64,000 nucleotides of DNA from Talaromyces rugulosus. Taxonomy: Eukaryota; Ascomycota; Eurotiomycetes; Eurotiales; Trichocomaceae. Made by a program: the position numbers and the translations under genes. The stretch is from contig NC_049561.1 of NCBI RefSeq assembly GCF_013368755.1, forward strand, positions 3,534,001 to 3,598,000, in the 5' to 3' direction. The notes under the pieces are model-generated. The model was not told the origin of the DNA. It saw only the letters and a program-made list of their open reading frames with translations, and ran no database searches. Below are positions 1 through 12,028 of the stretch, piece after piece. Numbering within the stretch: the first letter of the stretch is position 1; each line of letters starts with the position of its first letter.

Positions 1-2183
1 GATGCATCTGGCCTGAGGGCTGGACTGTGGAAAAAGTAAAGAAAGAGAGTTTCACGCATAGTCCATGTACATGATCAGTCTGCTTCAGACTGTTCTTTGC
101 CCTGGCTAATACTGATGAAGACATAACCCCCACTTCAACACCACAAAAAAAAAGGAGAATACAAAGATAGTAGCAGAAGTAGTAGTACAGTTATGCTAGC
201 GCGGCTTCATGCAGATGCGGCACTTGGGGCCTTGCAGATCAACCTTAAAAAGTCAATTGAACAGGCTGTACTAGCTGGGGTGGGTGCTGTTTCAGCTTCT
301 TCTAGAAGGGAGTTTTCTTGAATGCACGAGTCCAAAAACAGAAATCTCCGTATAGGGCCGACAATGAGACAAGACGTATTCCAAGCCGTGAAACCAACTA
401 ACCTGTTTACGGCAATGTGTGCGTTTCTTTTGGGGTTTATTTTTTCCCCCACAGCTCCGGATAAATCCGTGTTGGGAAAGATTCTAGAAGGAAAGAGAAA
501 AAAAAAGGAACTATCTGCAAAGGTCTTGATTGGGAAAGAGGAACTAGGTATGAATGAGTACAGGATATTGGTCGGGGATTAACGGAGATAATAACCACAA
601 TACTATTATCTGCGGCTCTTTCAACTGTTCGGTTCTATTTTGGGGGCATTTCTCTCACGACAATCTGCTTGAAGGGTATTGTTGTATCTGCGAGATTTGT
701 CTGTTTCCGACACGCCTTGACTACGGGGTGGATATCATAATCGTGGTCGTAGTGTTGGTGTCCAAGTAGATAGATCCGCACTGTGTACAAGTTGAAGCGG
801 TAGGTAGTGGATTAGCCAATGCGATTGAAAATTTCTGTTTCATCATGTCCATCACCGTTTGAGAAACCAGCACTGCCTGGACGTATCTTGAATATTTGAT
901 TGCGCTCAATAAAGCGATACCCACAGGAGATACATCCCTGGGATACCAGGGTTATGCCAGTGGTGAAGTTAGAGCTATCCGCCCAGCCGCTCGATTTCAT
1001 TGTTACAGAGTACTATGTACTACCTTTGTGTGATCACCGCCTGTTGCAGCCTCCAGATACTCAAAAAGCGAACTCGCGTTGTGGCTAGTGTCGGCTCGTG
1101 TGACCCGGTTCCCCGTCGGCCAAGGGTGTGTCGCAAAAAAAATCCAGAGCATCCTATAAAATTGTAGTGATAGACTGCGGATATATCAACCGTACCAAGA
1201 CGCCAAATCAAAATGCCGGGGGTGTTGTGATCTAGGCTGCACCCCGACGGAATAGGATGATAGGGCTGCGCGGTCCCACAGGCTAGTACAAAACAATCGA
1301 AAAAACAACAACAAGAGGGCCAATTTTAGCATGGATCGTGTGTCAGCCGTCAATGGTTTCAATGTTCGGATGCCGGGCCGGAGGTGGTTTCTTTATGCTT
1401 ACCCACCAGTAGTCCGCTAGCAGTGATATGTATGTAATGCCTAGACCTTTTTAACAAGTTAAGAGGTACTGTTCTCGGGGCTGGATAATATACCACAGTT
1501 TTGGAAGATAGTTTCTCACACTTTACACCTTGTTCAAGTAAGAAATTAGAGGACCTTAACCACCCTCAGAATAGGCAAATCCATGACGATGAGAACTGAA
1601 GATGAGCAACTGAATGTTCTCAAAATGTTAAGCTGCATTAGCGCCATGCTTTAATTATCACTCAGCTTTGGGTGGTACTGGATCTAGAGTGACTTTAAAT
1701 GAGGTTAGACCGGGTGGTGAATTCTACTTCTCTGCCAATAGTAGGCCTCAATAATAACGGGCATAGATTGAATTGTCCGACAGGGCCTTTATTCTAGTAG
1801 GGTTGGAGTCTTTTGTGCTGTTCCTTTGTTGCCTAATTCGGTAATCGGGGACAAATCGGGTTAGTCCGGCTCAACAGAGGTCATGTGATCCCCTGCGAGC
1901 GGTGTAGAAAGCGGTCAGGATTCTGCCATTCTCTGGGCGGTTTCCCTGGGGAGCTCGCGACATTTCCCCGCATGGACAACAATGAATCGTGCATCTCGCT
2001 GACTCTTGACATCCTCGACATCTTCTTCCCTGTTCTTTTTTTATTTCTCGAATACTCAGAGTTTCTTCTTCGCGAATCCTAACTGGTGTTTTTAAAGTTC
2101 GGCCCTACGAAAAGCGCTTAGAATAGTGCCAAGAGGACAAACACCGGCCTTCTCTTTCAAGCTCTCGCGATTCATCAGGTGGG
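1..2183. other. Left-edge stretch without a supported gene
   Basis: No reading frame here is long or has recognisable protein features. All open frames are under about 90 codons and overlap each other on both strands. The right end serves as promoter and 5' leader of the COP9 subunit gene. I see no tRNA, repeat array or transposon remnant. Confidence 0.5.
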
Positions 2184-3775
2184 ATGAATCCCCCCGCCGC
2201 TGTCGACGCCTCGTCAAAGGCATCCGATATTTTCGGCGGCGATATCCTCCAGAATGACGCCGCCCGGCAGTCTCTGATAAAAGTGGATGGTATGACCTGG
2301 TCAAGCCATCTGGCGCACACGAGCACACGTGCACCTTGCTAATGCTTGTGTAGACAACCCCAAGTTCGAACTAGAATCCTATATTGCCAACTACAAGGGT
2401 ATATAATACTGTCTTATCTGCTGATGACCGACCGACTAACATCAACTAGGACGCACGCGTTTTGACCGGTTATATTTGATCGGAAACTGCTCGACTATCC
2501 TCTCAACAGACGCTCTCAAATTAGCCCTTGCGGAAGGAAAATCGGGAAAAGATGTCAGCAGATACGAAAGAGCCGTCCAGGCCCTTGCAAAAGTCGCCCC
2601 GAGTGACCCCGAGGCGACGCTAGATCGAAAGTGGGTGGATCACAAAAAGCAGACTGTGAGGGCAGAGACGGATAAGCTGGAGCATGAGCTCAAAGGATAC
2701 AAAAACAACCTCATCAAAGAAAGCATACGCGTAAGCCCCCCATCCTTTTTATGAGGTCAGAAGTAGCTAACGAGGTTAGATGGGAACGGACGACCTAGCA
2801 TCTCATTACCATGCCGTCGGTGACCTGGTCTCGGCCGCGAAAACATATACACGCCTAAAGGATAACTGCACAACCCCCAGCCACACTGCCGCCATGCATC
2901 TCAAGATAATCAGCGTTGCCATTGAGCGTGGAGATTGGTTTGGTGTCCAGCAAGCCGCTGCCAAATACAACACAGGGCCGAAACCAGACGATGAAAAAGC
3001 CAAAAACCAGCCAAAGATATCCGCTGCCGTGGGTCTATCATATCTTGAACAAGGGAATTATCTCGAAGCCGCAAATCAATTCCTCGCCGCCGAGCCTACT
3101 CTAGGTGACAGCTATAATGACATCCTCACAGCCAACGATGTGGCCGTGTATGGAGGACTGTGTGCGCTGGCATCGATGGGCCGGAATGAACTGCAGCGGA
3201 ACGTGCTGGAGAACATTCAATTTCGAAACTACCTAGAACTTGAACCGCACATTCGCCGTGCCGTTTCTTCCTTTTGCAACTCCAAGTTTCGATCATGTTT
3301 GGACATCCTGGAAGAATACCGCGCAGACTATTTGCTCGACATCCATCTCCAACGACACATTCCCGCCTTGTATACGGCCATTCGTACCAAGTCAATCGAG
3401 CAATACACGATCCCCTTTAGCCGAATTACACTAGATGCAATGGCCAAGGTCTTTGCCCCTGAGTTTGTCGGAGGTCTTGCTGCTCCCACGGATATCAATT
3501 CGCCATTTGTACAAGAACTGATTGCACTTATCGAGAACGGCACTCTTGATTCACGCATCGATCTCGAAAAGGGTTTGCTGGTCTCAAAGCAGACGAATTT
3601 ACGAGCTGATGTACACAAGGGAGCCCTCGAAAGTATCGAAGAATACATCAAAGAAGCACATCTCCGTCTCATTCGGACCAACGTCCTTGGCGCTGGCTTG
3701 CAAGTTATGACTCCCGCAACAGAAGGCAAGGCGGACCTTGGAAATCGGCTTGGGCGGGCGCCAAGTTGGAATTGA
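2184..3775 (+). CDS. csnA: COP9 signalosome subunit 1 (CsnA/CSN1)
   Basis: PCI-domain subunit of the COP9 signalosome, which removes NEDD8 from cullin ubiquitin ligases and in filamentous fungi affects development and secondary metabolism. Four exons fit: 2184-2283, 2354-2398, 2450-2730 and 2780-3775, about 473 aa. The N-terminal third carries the CSN1 signature LESYIANYKG then RTRFDRLYLIG; the middle has GDWFGVQ and YLEQGNYLEAANQF helical-repeat segments; the C-terminal third (SPFVQELIALIENGTLDSRIDLEKG) is the PCI winged-helix part. The first splice is the weak point. The attractive donor at 2291 (GTATGA) would give an in-frame stop, so I used GTGGAT at 2284, which keeps the frame; the N-terminus may therefore differ. 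Family identity is confident, the first exon is not. Confidence 0.88.
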
Positions 3776-3885
3776 GAAACAATACTGGCTGAGAATTTAT
3801 AGAATGTTATGATGACTCGCATGTTACGATTACCTCTGCATTTTTTATTTACTAGAACGATTTTGCTACCTTGTACACACAAATC

Positions 3886-4013
3886 CTACAGCTTTGCCTT
3901 GTCATCCGTAAGAGACTGATTCCCCGGTTGTATTTTGATATCATCAAATGGCAGCTCTAGGAAGAGCCACATGTAGTGGAACCTGTACCGTTAGCAACTA
4001 TCACGTAGAGTTG

Positions 4014-4047
<34 letters not shown>

Positions 4048-4913
4048 AACCTATCACTCCCAAAAAACCCACACTCATCGAAAACCTCGCCCTTCTCTCC
4101 CGTCCTAACCACCCAAAACCAAGGCGCCCCAAAGGCACCCTTATCCAATGCCTCCTGCGTCTTTGCGAGCAGTTCATCCTTCCATTTCTTGTCATTGGCC
4201 GCGGCCATGATTTCCGCAACCTGGTCAGCCGAAAAGCCAGCTTGTGGGGACTGCAGCAATTTGGCAAGGACATCGGGCTTGGAGATGTCGTGGTGCTCGT
4301 ACCAGAGCCATTGCCAGTAGAGGTTGAATGTTTCTTCAAATTTGGCGCGCGGGTAGGCTGATTTTATGTACGTGATTGCGCGTTGAGGCTATTGGTGTTA
4401 GAATGAGAATAAAATATAGATGTATATAAAACGTACGAGCAGAGATAGAATGGGGAAGAATGGCGGTGGTTCGGATTCTGGGACTCCAAAGTACCGAGAT
4501 GCATGTCGACGGTCTGATGCTCCGAGCTTGGCTTTGGCTGGTAAAGTCCAAGGTGGTTTATTCCCTACAGAGTCATTAGCATGTCTTGATATTATACATA
4601 TATAACAAAATAACACTCACCAGAGCCCACGTTTATCCCACCCAAGAAGACTGGGTGGAGTCTAATCGACGTAGCACAGGTTAGCGCGGTTCTCTGATTC
4701 AAAGGTGGCCAGAATAGGCATAGTATAGACGCACTCTATGCTGACGCCATGGCTGGCCAATACGTCGCGATGTCTCAAAATATGCCGAAAAGCATAGAAC
4801 GAGTACGGCGAGACTGGGGTTGATAAGTTGATTAGTTGTGTTCTTCCTTGACGTCATTCGTAGATAAATACGCGCGTACCGCAGTCGAGATAAGTGTGAA
4901 TTACTCCGCCCAT
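3886..4913 (-). CDS. Kappa-class glutathione S-transferase / DsbA-like (HCCA isomerase family)
   Basis: DsbA-fold thioredoxin-like enzyme of the GST kappa / 2-hydroxychromene-2-carboxylate isomerase family, which uses glutathione for conjugation, peroxide reduction or isomerisation. Six exons give 238 aa: 4880-4913, 4735-4813, 4621-4661, 4437-4564, 4051-4388, 3886-3982. Visible hallmarks are the start MGGVIHTYLDC followed by SPYSF, the loop HPVFLGGINVGSGNKPPW, and GAFGAPWFWV with CGFFGSDR near the end, then RFHYMW. The last intron (3983-4050) holds a run of 32 T on the coding strand. It lies head-to-head with the SDR gene. GSTs do occur in anthraquinone clusters, but whether this one belongs to the neighbouring cluster is open. 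Confidence 0.85.
3983..4050 (-). repeat. 32-nt T homopolymer in an intron
   Basis: Positions 4014-4045 are an uninterrupted A run on the plus strand, which is T on the coding strand of the GST-kappa gene. It fills almost half of a 68-nt intron with clean ends (GTTGGT donor, CAG acceptor). Confidence 0.9.
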
Positions 4914-4921
4914 GTTCGCCT

Positions 4922-4932
4922 TCGGTCAGCGA
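4922..4932. promoter_or_regulatory. AflR-type site TCGN5CGA in the GST/SDR divergent promoter
   Basis: The sequence TCGGTCAGCGA fits the published AflR consensus TCGN5CGA. It lies between two divergent genes. One such match per about 4 kb is expected by chance, so alone it is weak evidence. Confidence 0.3.
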
Positions 4933-5365
4933 AGCGATTGAATAAAGTGATTTGTCTTTTTAGATGTAAAGTTAATGGCCGAAGGTGGTAGACTTGTAGT
5001 TGATGTCGCGAATGGCGACACGTGAGTTACAAAGTGGGGCCCCAGGAAACATCCTCGGTTGGCTCGACGAGCTTAAATTTCACGATCACTCATCAGCTTA
5101 ATTCGGCCGTGCTTTGCCGGTTTGCCGGATTTGTCCTCTTTTTTGCCTCTCTGAGTAATGTATTACTTGAAACTGATTATTATTCAGGAAAGAAGAAATA
5201 TTTCAATAATTAAGGCCTCGGCTTAAAGAAGAGAGGTCTAGCGATGATCGTGTCCTCAAGGGCGGGTAATATTTGCTAGCTTTCAGCAACCTGCAAATCT
5301 CCTGCTTTATATGTCATCGAAGAAATTCAAAGAAAATATATAGTCGAAGAACACAAACTGTAAAA

Positions 5366-6530
5366 ATGACAGCAACCAAGCAAGTCGCCCTCGTCATCGG
5401 AGCATCGCGCGGCATAGGGAGACAGGTTTCCATCGATCTGGCTCGCAAGGGATATGTCGGTAAGTTTCCACACTTTCACGAAGATAAATCTGTCTAACGA
5501 CGGTATTAGTTGTCGTAGCGGCAAAGACAACGTCTGATGCCAGCAAGACCGTCCCATCCCCACCAGACCCCAACTCACCCCAATCGACCATCAACACTGT
5601 CGAGCGTGAGATCAGGGAAGCTGGTGGTGAAGCCACCGCGATCGCCGTGGATACACGGGATGTTGAGCAAATCAACCACTTAGTAAATGAAACTGTCCGT
5701 ATCTACGGCAAGCTTGACATTCTGGTCTACAACTCCGGCGCGATATGGTGGTCGTCTGTGGAGAATACGCCCATGAAACGGTTCCAGCTGATGCAGAAAA
5801 TCAACCCAGAGGGTCTCTATGCTAGCGTGCAAGCGGCACTTCCACATTTTGGAAAGAATGGCTGGAAAGGTCGGATTATTGTTGTTTCACCCCCGATTTA
5901 TTCTAGATTCTTTCGTGGAAAGACTGCTTACGCGATGGGTTAGTTGGTCGTGAAGTATTTTTTTTATTGGAAAGAAACCTAAACTCTTTATATATAGGCA
6001 AAGTTGGAATGAGTGTCTTGACGAAAGGATTGGCAATGGATTTCATTCGCCAAGGTCGAAAGGACATGGCAATTACCAGTATCTGGCCAGCAGCAGTAAG
6101 CTCCTTCCAATTTTGACATGAATAAAGCTCATCAATTCAAAGTCCATCGAGTCTGCAGCTACAGAGGGCATGGTGAAAAAGGAGCCTTCAACTGGAAAAG
6201 ACTTGCGAAAACCAGTAAGCAAATTTATTTACTATCTGACCTCAGTCAACCTCTGCTAACGCTATACACGTCAAGACTATTTTCTCAGACGCAATTCTGG
6301 CAATGATCAGTGCCTCTGCAGAATCAGTAAATGGTCTTTTGGACCTTGATGAGGATTTCCTAAGAAATCGTTGTGGAGTCACGGATTTCTCAAAGTATTC
6401 TGTTGTGCCAGGTGCAACCCCTCGCCGAATCATGCCTGCTCAGTTTCCGACATTGGAAGTGGAAGAGCAGAATGACGAAGGTCAAAGGATGGACAGTACC
6501 AAAATTAGACGCGCCAAGTCGAATTTGTAA
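5366..6530 (+). CDS. Short-chain dehydrogenase/reductase (HSDL2-like)
   Basis: NAD(P)-dependent oxidoreductase of the classical SDR superfamily. Five exons (5366-5459, 5510-5938, 5998-6095, 6143-6214, 6276-6530) give 315 aa. The Rossmann glycine motif GASRGIGRQ is near residue 13. DTRD precedes the NSGA segment that replaces the usual NNAG. The catalytic segment shows S...Y..K as VVSPPIY, then TAYAMGKVGMS, where the YxxxK pattern is YAMGK across a splice junction. The C-terminal part (VPGATPRRIMP) is longer than in minimal SDRs and resembles hydroxysteroid-dehydrogenase-like 2 proteins. The substrate is unknown. It is not the naphthol-reductase type (MdpC/AflM) usual in anthraquinone pathways, so cluster membership is only suggested by position. 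Confidence 0.82.
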
Positions 6531-6898
6531 TCTGATGATGGTTAGTTTAATGGAGTTGAGTGAAGCGAATAAAATACTTGCTCGCCCCATGGTAAAACAA
6601 ACCCCAAACTCTGAGATACTGCGATTTAAATATCTTACCAGTGTTAGTATTAAATATTTGGTAGCATGGCTACAGGGATCTAAATTTCCTTGAAGCGTTT
6701 TTCTTTAAATTTCAGAATGATATTTCCACTCGTGGTTTATTATCATGCTTGAAATGTTCCATCAATTATTTGTATTCTATTTGCATTACGATGTCGAGAA
6801 TTTACATCTATCGTAACCGCTCGAAGAACTGATACTTGATTATCATTTGTAACCATTACTAACCTCTATTCTAATACAATGTTATCTGATTTGCAAAT
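6531..6898. other. Convergent intergenic spacer
   Basis: AT-rich 3' spacer between the SDR and the AflR-like gene, which are transcribed toward each other. No gene seen. Confidence 0.5.
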
Positions 6899-8338
6899 TC
6901 AACTCTCTCGCAACATCTTGATAATCCCAAAGGAAAGCGTAGTAAGATTTTTACGTAGATCCGTCTTCATTTCATCGAGCGTTGTAGCTGAAAAGGCCAC
7001 CCCCGAAGCAGTTTTCTGGCCATCTGAAGATGAAAATACTGGAGAATTTTTCTCAAAGTTGGCGCTCTTTTGCCCTATCTCTTGCCTAGGAGCATTCTGA
7101 CGAAGCGAAAGTCTGTTCATCAATCCCTGCACGCGATGTAGCTCGCCAAGAATCAACCGAGCGGTAGCACGCCTGGCATCGTTGTCGTGAGAGCCTGAAT
7201 AAGTACCAAAATTCCCCATGTTCTCCGTGGTAGTTGTATTTCTCCTGTCGTTGCTCATGGTACCTTCGTATCCTTCAAACATTAAGTGCCCCGGGCACTG
7301 CCGTGCTGCTTCTGTATACCGCTCAAGGATCTTGGAAATAATTGTGGATAAAATGGTCACAAGATAACCAGTTTCCACACACAGCGAACACTGTAAAATT
7401 TTGTCAACAGCTTCAATGAAGTGTCGATTTTGGGTGACCAGAGTTTGAGCAGAAAAATGGCCAATGTTGTAGTTTGTAGTATTATTTGATATCGTAGCAG
7501 CATCGCTCGGGCTCGTTGATATCGATGTTGAGAATGGCGTGTCGGGTATGAAAAGCTTACTCATTATATCCAAAGCCTGTATAATACAGCAACACGTCGA
7601 TGTAGATTCGGATATTCCGCGACTGAAATTAGCACTGCGATTTGTGAGTAGCGCTTGGTGTGCCTCCGGATTAGGAAAGAATGATTTAGAAGGTAGCGTG
7701 CTCCTGACAGAGGGATTTCCAAAAGATGGGCCGGGGTCGAAATTGGTTGACGTGAGAAGATCTTCAATATCGTACGGTTCCTGCGAAAAGTTCGAGTCTA
7801 GCGTCCCCAACTCTAGGAAGTCCATAGGTGGTGTAAAGTTTCCATCGAAACCATTGCCTATCCCAGAAAGCCTGGGGGAGGAAGATTGCTCGAGAGGCGT
7901 CATAAGATCCGCGAGAACATCGATATAAGAGGAAAATTCGACTGTACCAGAGACATTTCTTGGTCCCGCTGAAGATGGACTCAGGTCTAAGAGAGCCATG
8001 GAGGACTGCTCGCTCGTGGATAGCCCTCTACCTGGATCATCTCGAATTAACGAAGTATCTGTATTGCTTGGATTCGTGCATGTTCCGCTAGTCTCAATTA
8101 TGCGACGACTGTCGCGCTTTCGGCCTGGACGTTTTGTGACAAAGTACTCGCAGACGATTCCTCGTTTCTTGCATCGTGCGCATGTTGGCTTCTCCTTGGG
8201 ACATCGAACTTTGGACAAGGCACAGGAGTGGCAACTATCGCGAATTTTGGACGTCGTGGAACGTGGTTTTCGTCGTACTGGTTCGTGTGAGTATGACGGC
8301 GTTGTTGGGAGTTGTGTACTGGAAGTTGATTTCTGCAT
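6899..8338 (-). CDS. AflR-like Zn2Cys6 transcription factor
   Basis: Cluster-specific activator of the AflR/MdpE type. It is an intronless frame of 479 aa from the ATG at 8338; an upstream in-frame ATG at 8380 is possible but less likely. The binuclear zinc cluster is at residues 36-63 with spacing Cx2Cx6Cx6Cx2Cx6C (CHSCALSKVRC then CARCKKRGIVC), followed by the basic linker KRPGRKRDSRR typical of AflR relatives. The C-terminal half has the AFLR-family pattern: a cysteine-rich segment (CCCIIQALDIMSKLF), then QNRHFIEAVDKILQCSLC and ARLILGELHRVQGLMNRL. AflR relatives bind TCGN5CGA palindromes with an AflS/AflJ partner, and such a partner is encoded divergently at 10265. Expected role: activation of the anthraquinone genes to the right. 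Confidence 0.9.
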   Translation of the reverse strand: MQKSTSSTQLPTTPSYSHEPVRRKPRSTTSKIRDSCHSCALSKVRCPKEKPTCARCKKRGIVCEYFVTKRPGRKRDSRRIIETSGTCTNPSNTDTSLIRDDPGRGLSTSEQSSMALLDLSPSSAGPRNVSGTVEFSSYIDVLADLMTPLEQSSSPRLSGIGNGFDGNFTPPMDFLELGTLDSNFSQEPYDIEDLLTSTNFDPGPSFGNPSVRSTLPSKSFFPNPEAHQALLTNRSANFSRGISESTSTCCCIIQALDIMSKLFIPDTPFSTSISTSPSDAATISNNTTNYNIGHFSAQTLVTQNRHFIEAVDKILQCSLCVETGYLVTILSTIISKILERYTEAARQCPGHLMFEGYEGTMSNDRRNTTTTENMGNFGTYSGSHDNDARRATARLILGELHRVQGLMNRLSLRQNAPRQEIGQKSANFEKNSPVFSSSDGQKTASGVAFSATTLDEMKTDLRKNLTTLSFGIIKMLRES

Positions 8339-10264
8339 GGCAACTTCATCTATGTTACAAAACAATATAAAACGAAACAAACTGAGCAGGGCATAAAACC
8401 TGGTTTGGAAAGTACCTTGTATAGAAAATTCGGTCAGCTCTCTAATTAAATTTTAGAATCTGACGATAATATCTAGCGACATTTGTCAATAAACTCCTTA
8501 TAACAGTGGCGTCAATATGCTGGCATGAAGTGCCAACTGGTATATCGAGTGTTTATACAGGTCAACGTAAAAGAGTGAGTAAAAGCTACGCATGTGAAAA
8601 TAAGTGGCCTGCAAGATCTAGGCCTAAGTAACCAAACAAAGAAGGAATGCATTAGAAGATACAGCGCTTAGCTTACCTAAACGATATATTCCCCATGGAG
8701 AGCTTCTCGCCCGAATCCTAGGACCCATTTGCTAGCATGGATACGATGCCAGGTAGCTGATAGTGGTTACATAAAGCGTCAAGGGTACATCAATCAGCAG
8801 TCAGTGATTGGACGAACTCTCAGATGCTCACTTAACCGAGACTAGCCCTAGCACATAACCAACCATCCTCAAAAACCAAGCTTTCACTAGTGTCCGAGTT
8901 CAAGATGTCAACAAAAACGGCACTAGACTCCGACGTCGGTTGATATGCCAAATATTCAAAAAAACCAAATCATTACTTACATAAGTATATCCCTTTTTGA
9001 TAACAACAGAACTATTGACTTCTGGGTCTCCATGCAAGGCTGGCATGGAAGAAGAGCCCAAAGCGGCGAAGTGCAGGCGGCGACCACACAAGACATGCAT
9101 TCGGTAAAGTCTGGTCAGCATTTCCCCGGGGTCTCAAGGACTTAGCTTAGTGTCAAGCAGGAGGTTATCTCCTTGGTCACTCCGATCCAGACCTCAACTT
9201 GGCCAAGCGGCTGATCCCCGGCCACACGTGGGGCCGCGCGATCCACTCGATTGCCTCTCGGCCCGCAGTTCAGGACGCCCGGGAAGATTTAATCTGCGCC
9301 CCACCCGAATATTGTGTGTGGGTGGTTCGCCTAGATTAGATGTTCTTGCACTTTACCCTGGCCGAATTTTCAATCCTCCGAGAAATAGTCAGGTCACGGA
9401 AAGTACATGCTGTGGAGTGGCTTCGACCGGCGACTATCGGGATGTATCTGAGCATCATCGATTGATCGATCCACCTACTACTAGTCCAAGATAGTCTGAC
9501 TAGTGTAAGCTTGGAGGGTCAACTTCGTGTTGTCTATGTGATAAGCCAATAACATCCACGCATAATATACATGATGAAATACGAGTTTCCTCCCAGTTGA
9601 CATCTCCTGTCTTTCAGTCTACCTTTTAATACTGTCCGATTGGCTGAATGCTCAATCGCATCTGTACCGAACAGGTAATACCTGACCAACTTATCACAGC
9701 AATATGCAGCCTCAGCCCTGAGGTGCATGTAAGCTCGAATGAAGCCAAGCCCGACCGCCATGCATGTATGATGTTATCTGCGCCCTTCATTCTCTGGCGT
9801 TGGCAGCGCCATTAATGGGCGCTTTCACCTCAATGTAATAATCCGAGCTGAGACCCAGTTTTAAAGTCGGGGTGTATAATCAGTATACGCAGTATTTTCG
9901 TATTTCTTATCTGCAAGCTGTCTGCAATGAAGAGACCATATTGCATTGCCTGACAGCGAGGAAAATATTGTTGACAGGCCGGTTTGTAAGGAAGAATACA
10001 GGGATCCGGGGGCTAACTGTTGTGAATGAACGATTTTGCATTGTGCTTCGTTTGTTGAATAGAAACATATTCTTGCATACTGTCTGTGTCGGACAATTTT
10101 CAACCAATTTAAGAACACAAAGAATAGCAAAACGTCAAAAATGCAGACGCCAGTATATTCTCAACCGACAACACCATAACCATCGACTGATTCAGAGAAC
10201 ACATCATACTAGAGTACAACCCGAGTTTTACGTTGTCCATTAATCCAGCTAGACGCGGTCTGCA
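8339..10264. promoter_or_regulatory. Long divergent promoter between the AflR-like and AflS-like genes
   Basis: About 1.9 kb without a supported gene separates the two pathway regulators. An AflR-type TCGN5CGA match (TCGACCGGCGA) is at 9423-9433 and a perfect CCGACGTCGG palindrome near 8930-8939. Open frames here (for example 9150-9494) lack any family features. Confidence 0.5.
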
Positions 10265-11767
10265 ATGATGGACAACTTGAACCAACTGCAGATTTACAGC
10301 ACCGAGCTTGCCACCGCTTTTACAAGCTTCTTGAGCCATTCTCAAAACAGCAATTTCCAACAAGGTCCCATCGCCCAGCCAGCCTCTGACATGAATGAAG
10401 TACAACGAGCTAGGGAGAAAATATTATCGCTTCTTACAAAGATCAGGACACTGATATGGGGTCCAACAGACTTCCTCCAACATCTTGCGAGTCAGGTTTG
10501 CATTACAATTCTCCTCTTGTCTCCCCAACGGAAAAGAAGACCGTACGACAAGATAGAACTAACCGGAGAGAATCTCGCCACAGAACGAGATCCTTGCTTG
10601 CTTGCATTGGCTAGGAGAGAATCAGATCTTAGCCTGCATCCCCTTGGCTGGAAGCGTTCCAATTAAGGACATCGCCGATTTGACTGGGGTATCAGCGACG
10701 CAGTTGAGCCGTATCATCCGTCTAGGTGCTACCGTCGGCTTCCTCGCCGAACCAAAAGCTGATCATGTTGCCCATACGCAGCTCTCGGCGTCATTTTTCT
10801 CGAATCCCTCGCTTCTAGATGCCGCAACATTTCTCTCGGAATTTGTGGCCCCGGCCACCCTGCAGGTGCCTCAGCAAGTTACCCAGCGGGCCAGCGACTC
10901 GCAGCCGCAGCATTGTTCTGACAATAATGTCCTACCTTCAGTCGAATTATTCCATGTTGCACGTGAGCGGCGGCCAAAGATAAATCGTCAGTGGCCAGCA
11001 TATCTGCACCACGTGGGAGGGGTGTACACTGCCAAGGACGTGGCCGCAATTCTTACCCAGCTCAACTGGGCGAAAATCGGCAATGTGCCTGATGTTTGCA
11101 TAGTTGAGGTATTCTGATCATCCCAGTTATTTCCATTTCTGGTCTTGTGTAATTCTTGAAATGACAGCAGTGGCTTGGTTCTGCTTTTTTTTTTCGCTGA
11201 CGAGAAACAATATAGGTCAACGTGCAGCCGTTATCAAGCTCAATAGGCCAATGTCTTGCTGAAATATACCCAACCCTGTACTTTAATGTGCAAGTCCTTG
11301 ACCAAGAGCCTGGTGTGGCATCTGGACGAGAGCTGGAGGACTTCAATCCTCGCCTCACGATTACCGGCCGCACTTTAGGTAAACGACAGGCTGTCAGCGA
11401 GGCAGTGGTCTACATCCTCCACCTCCCATCAGCCTCACCAAGCTTAGTTCTCAATGAGCTCACGGCCCACCTCGACGCCCTTCGCACCCGCGGTAGCATC
11501 ATGCTCATTCTGACAGCTCGTGTACTCCCCGAACTGGGTAGTCTGTCCGACCCTGGAGCAGAGGCCACAGCGCGCTCACGCGATCTATCCTTGCTGCAGC
11601 TGACCAATGAAGGCGAAATGGAAATGGACGAGCTGCTCGAGGTTATAGGTACAGTCAGAGATAACACCGGGAAGTTGGTGGTGACAAAGAAACTCTGTGC
11701 TCGTAATGGCTTGATCGTCGCTTTGGTAGTCAAGTACCAGGCCGGTCAGTCTATGCGTGAAATCTAG
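10265..11767 (+). CDS. AflS/AflJ-like pathway co-regulator (O-methyltransferase fold)
   Basis: Relative of AflS (AflJ) and MdpA, proteins with an O-methyltransferase-like fold that assist AflR-type activators rather than methylate. Three exons (10265-10495, 10584-11108, 11216-11767) give 435 aa. The N-terminal region has GPTDFLQHLASQNEILACLHWL followed by a winged-helix dimerisation segment (IPIKDIADLTGVSATQLSRIIR pattern, residues about 95-120). The C-terminal half has a degenerate Rossmann region. Introns were placed by frame and GT/AG ends. It is divergent from the AflR-like gene, a pairing seen in aflatoxin and anthraquinone clusters. This context, and weak conservation of the SAM site, favour a co-activator role; a catalytic methyltransferase is the alternative. 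Confidence 0.82.
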
Positions 11768-12028
11768 TTGTGTTTCTTAGACTTCATTTATTCGGTATGA
11801 GTTTACATACTATAATTGCCAATTCTAGAAATTGGCAGATATTAAATAGTGACGCTGAATAAATTAGGCTATATGTGAGTGGAGCTAAAATTTTCTATCG
11901 TACAATTTTAATTGATATATCACAACATTTGCAACCCCCCATATTAACTAGTCTAGAGATATCATTAATAAAACATTACTGCGGATCCAAGCAATGCAAA
12001 ATTCCCCCTCCCCATCTAAATTAATTAA

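Noticed and set aside
4014..4045. A32 run as poly-A tail of a retroposon
   Set aside because: No element sequence or target-site duplication next to it, and it sits within a well-formed intron of a conserved gene.
4922..4932. Assigning the SDR and GST-kappa genes to the anthraquinone regulon
   Set aside because: Only a chance-level TCGN5CGA match and no TCGG/CCGA dyad; neither enzyme is of the type known to be required. Left open.
9150..9494. 114-codon frame in the AflR/AflS intergenic region
   Set aside because: Arg/Pro/Ser-rich composition typical of a chance GC-rich frame, with no recognisable domain.
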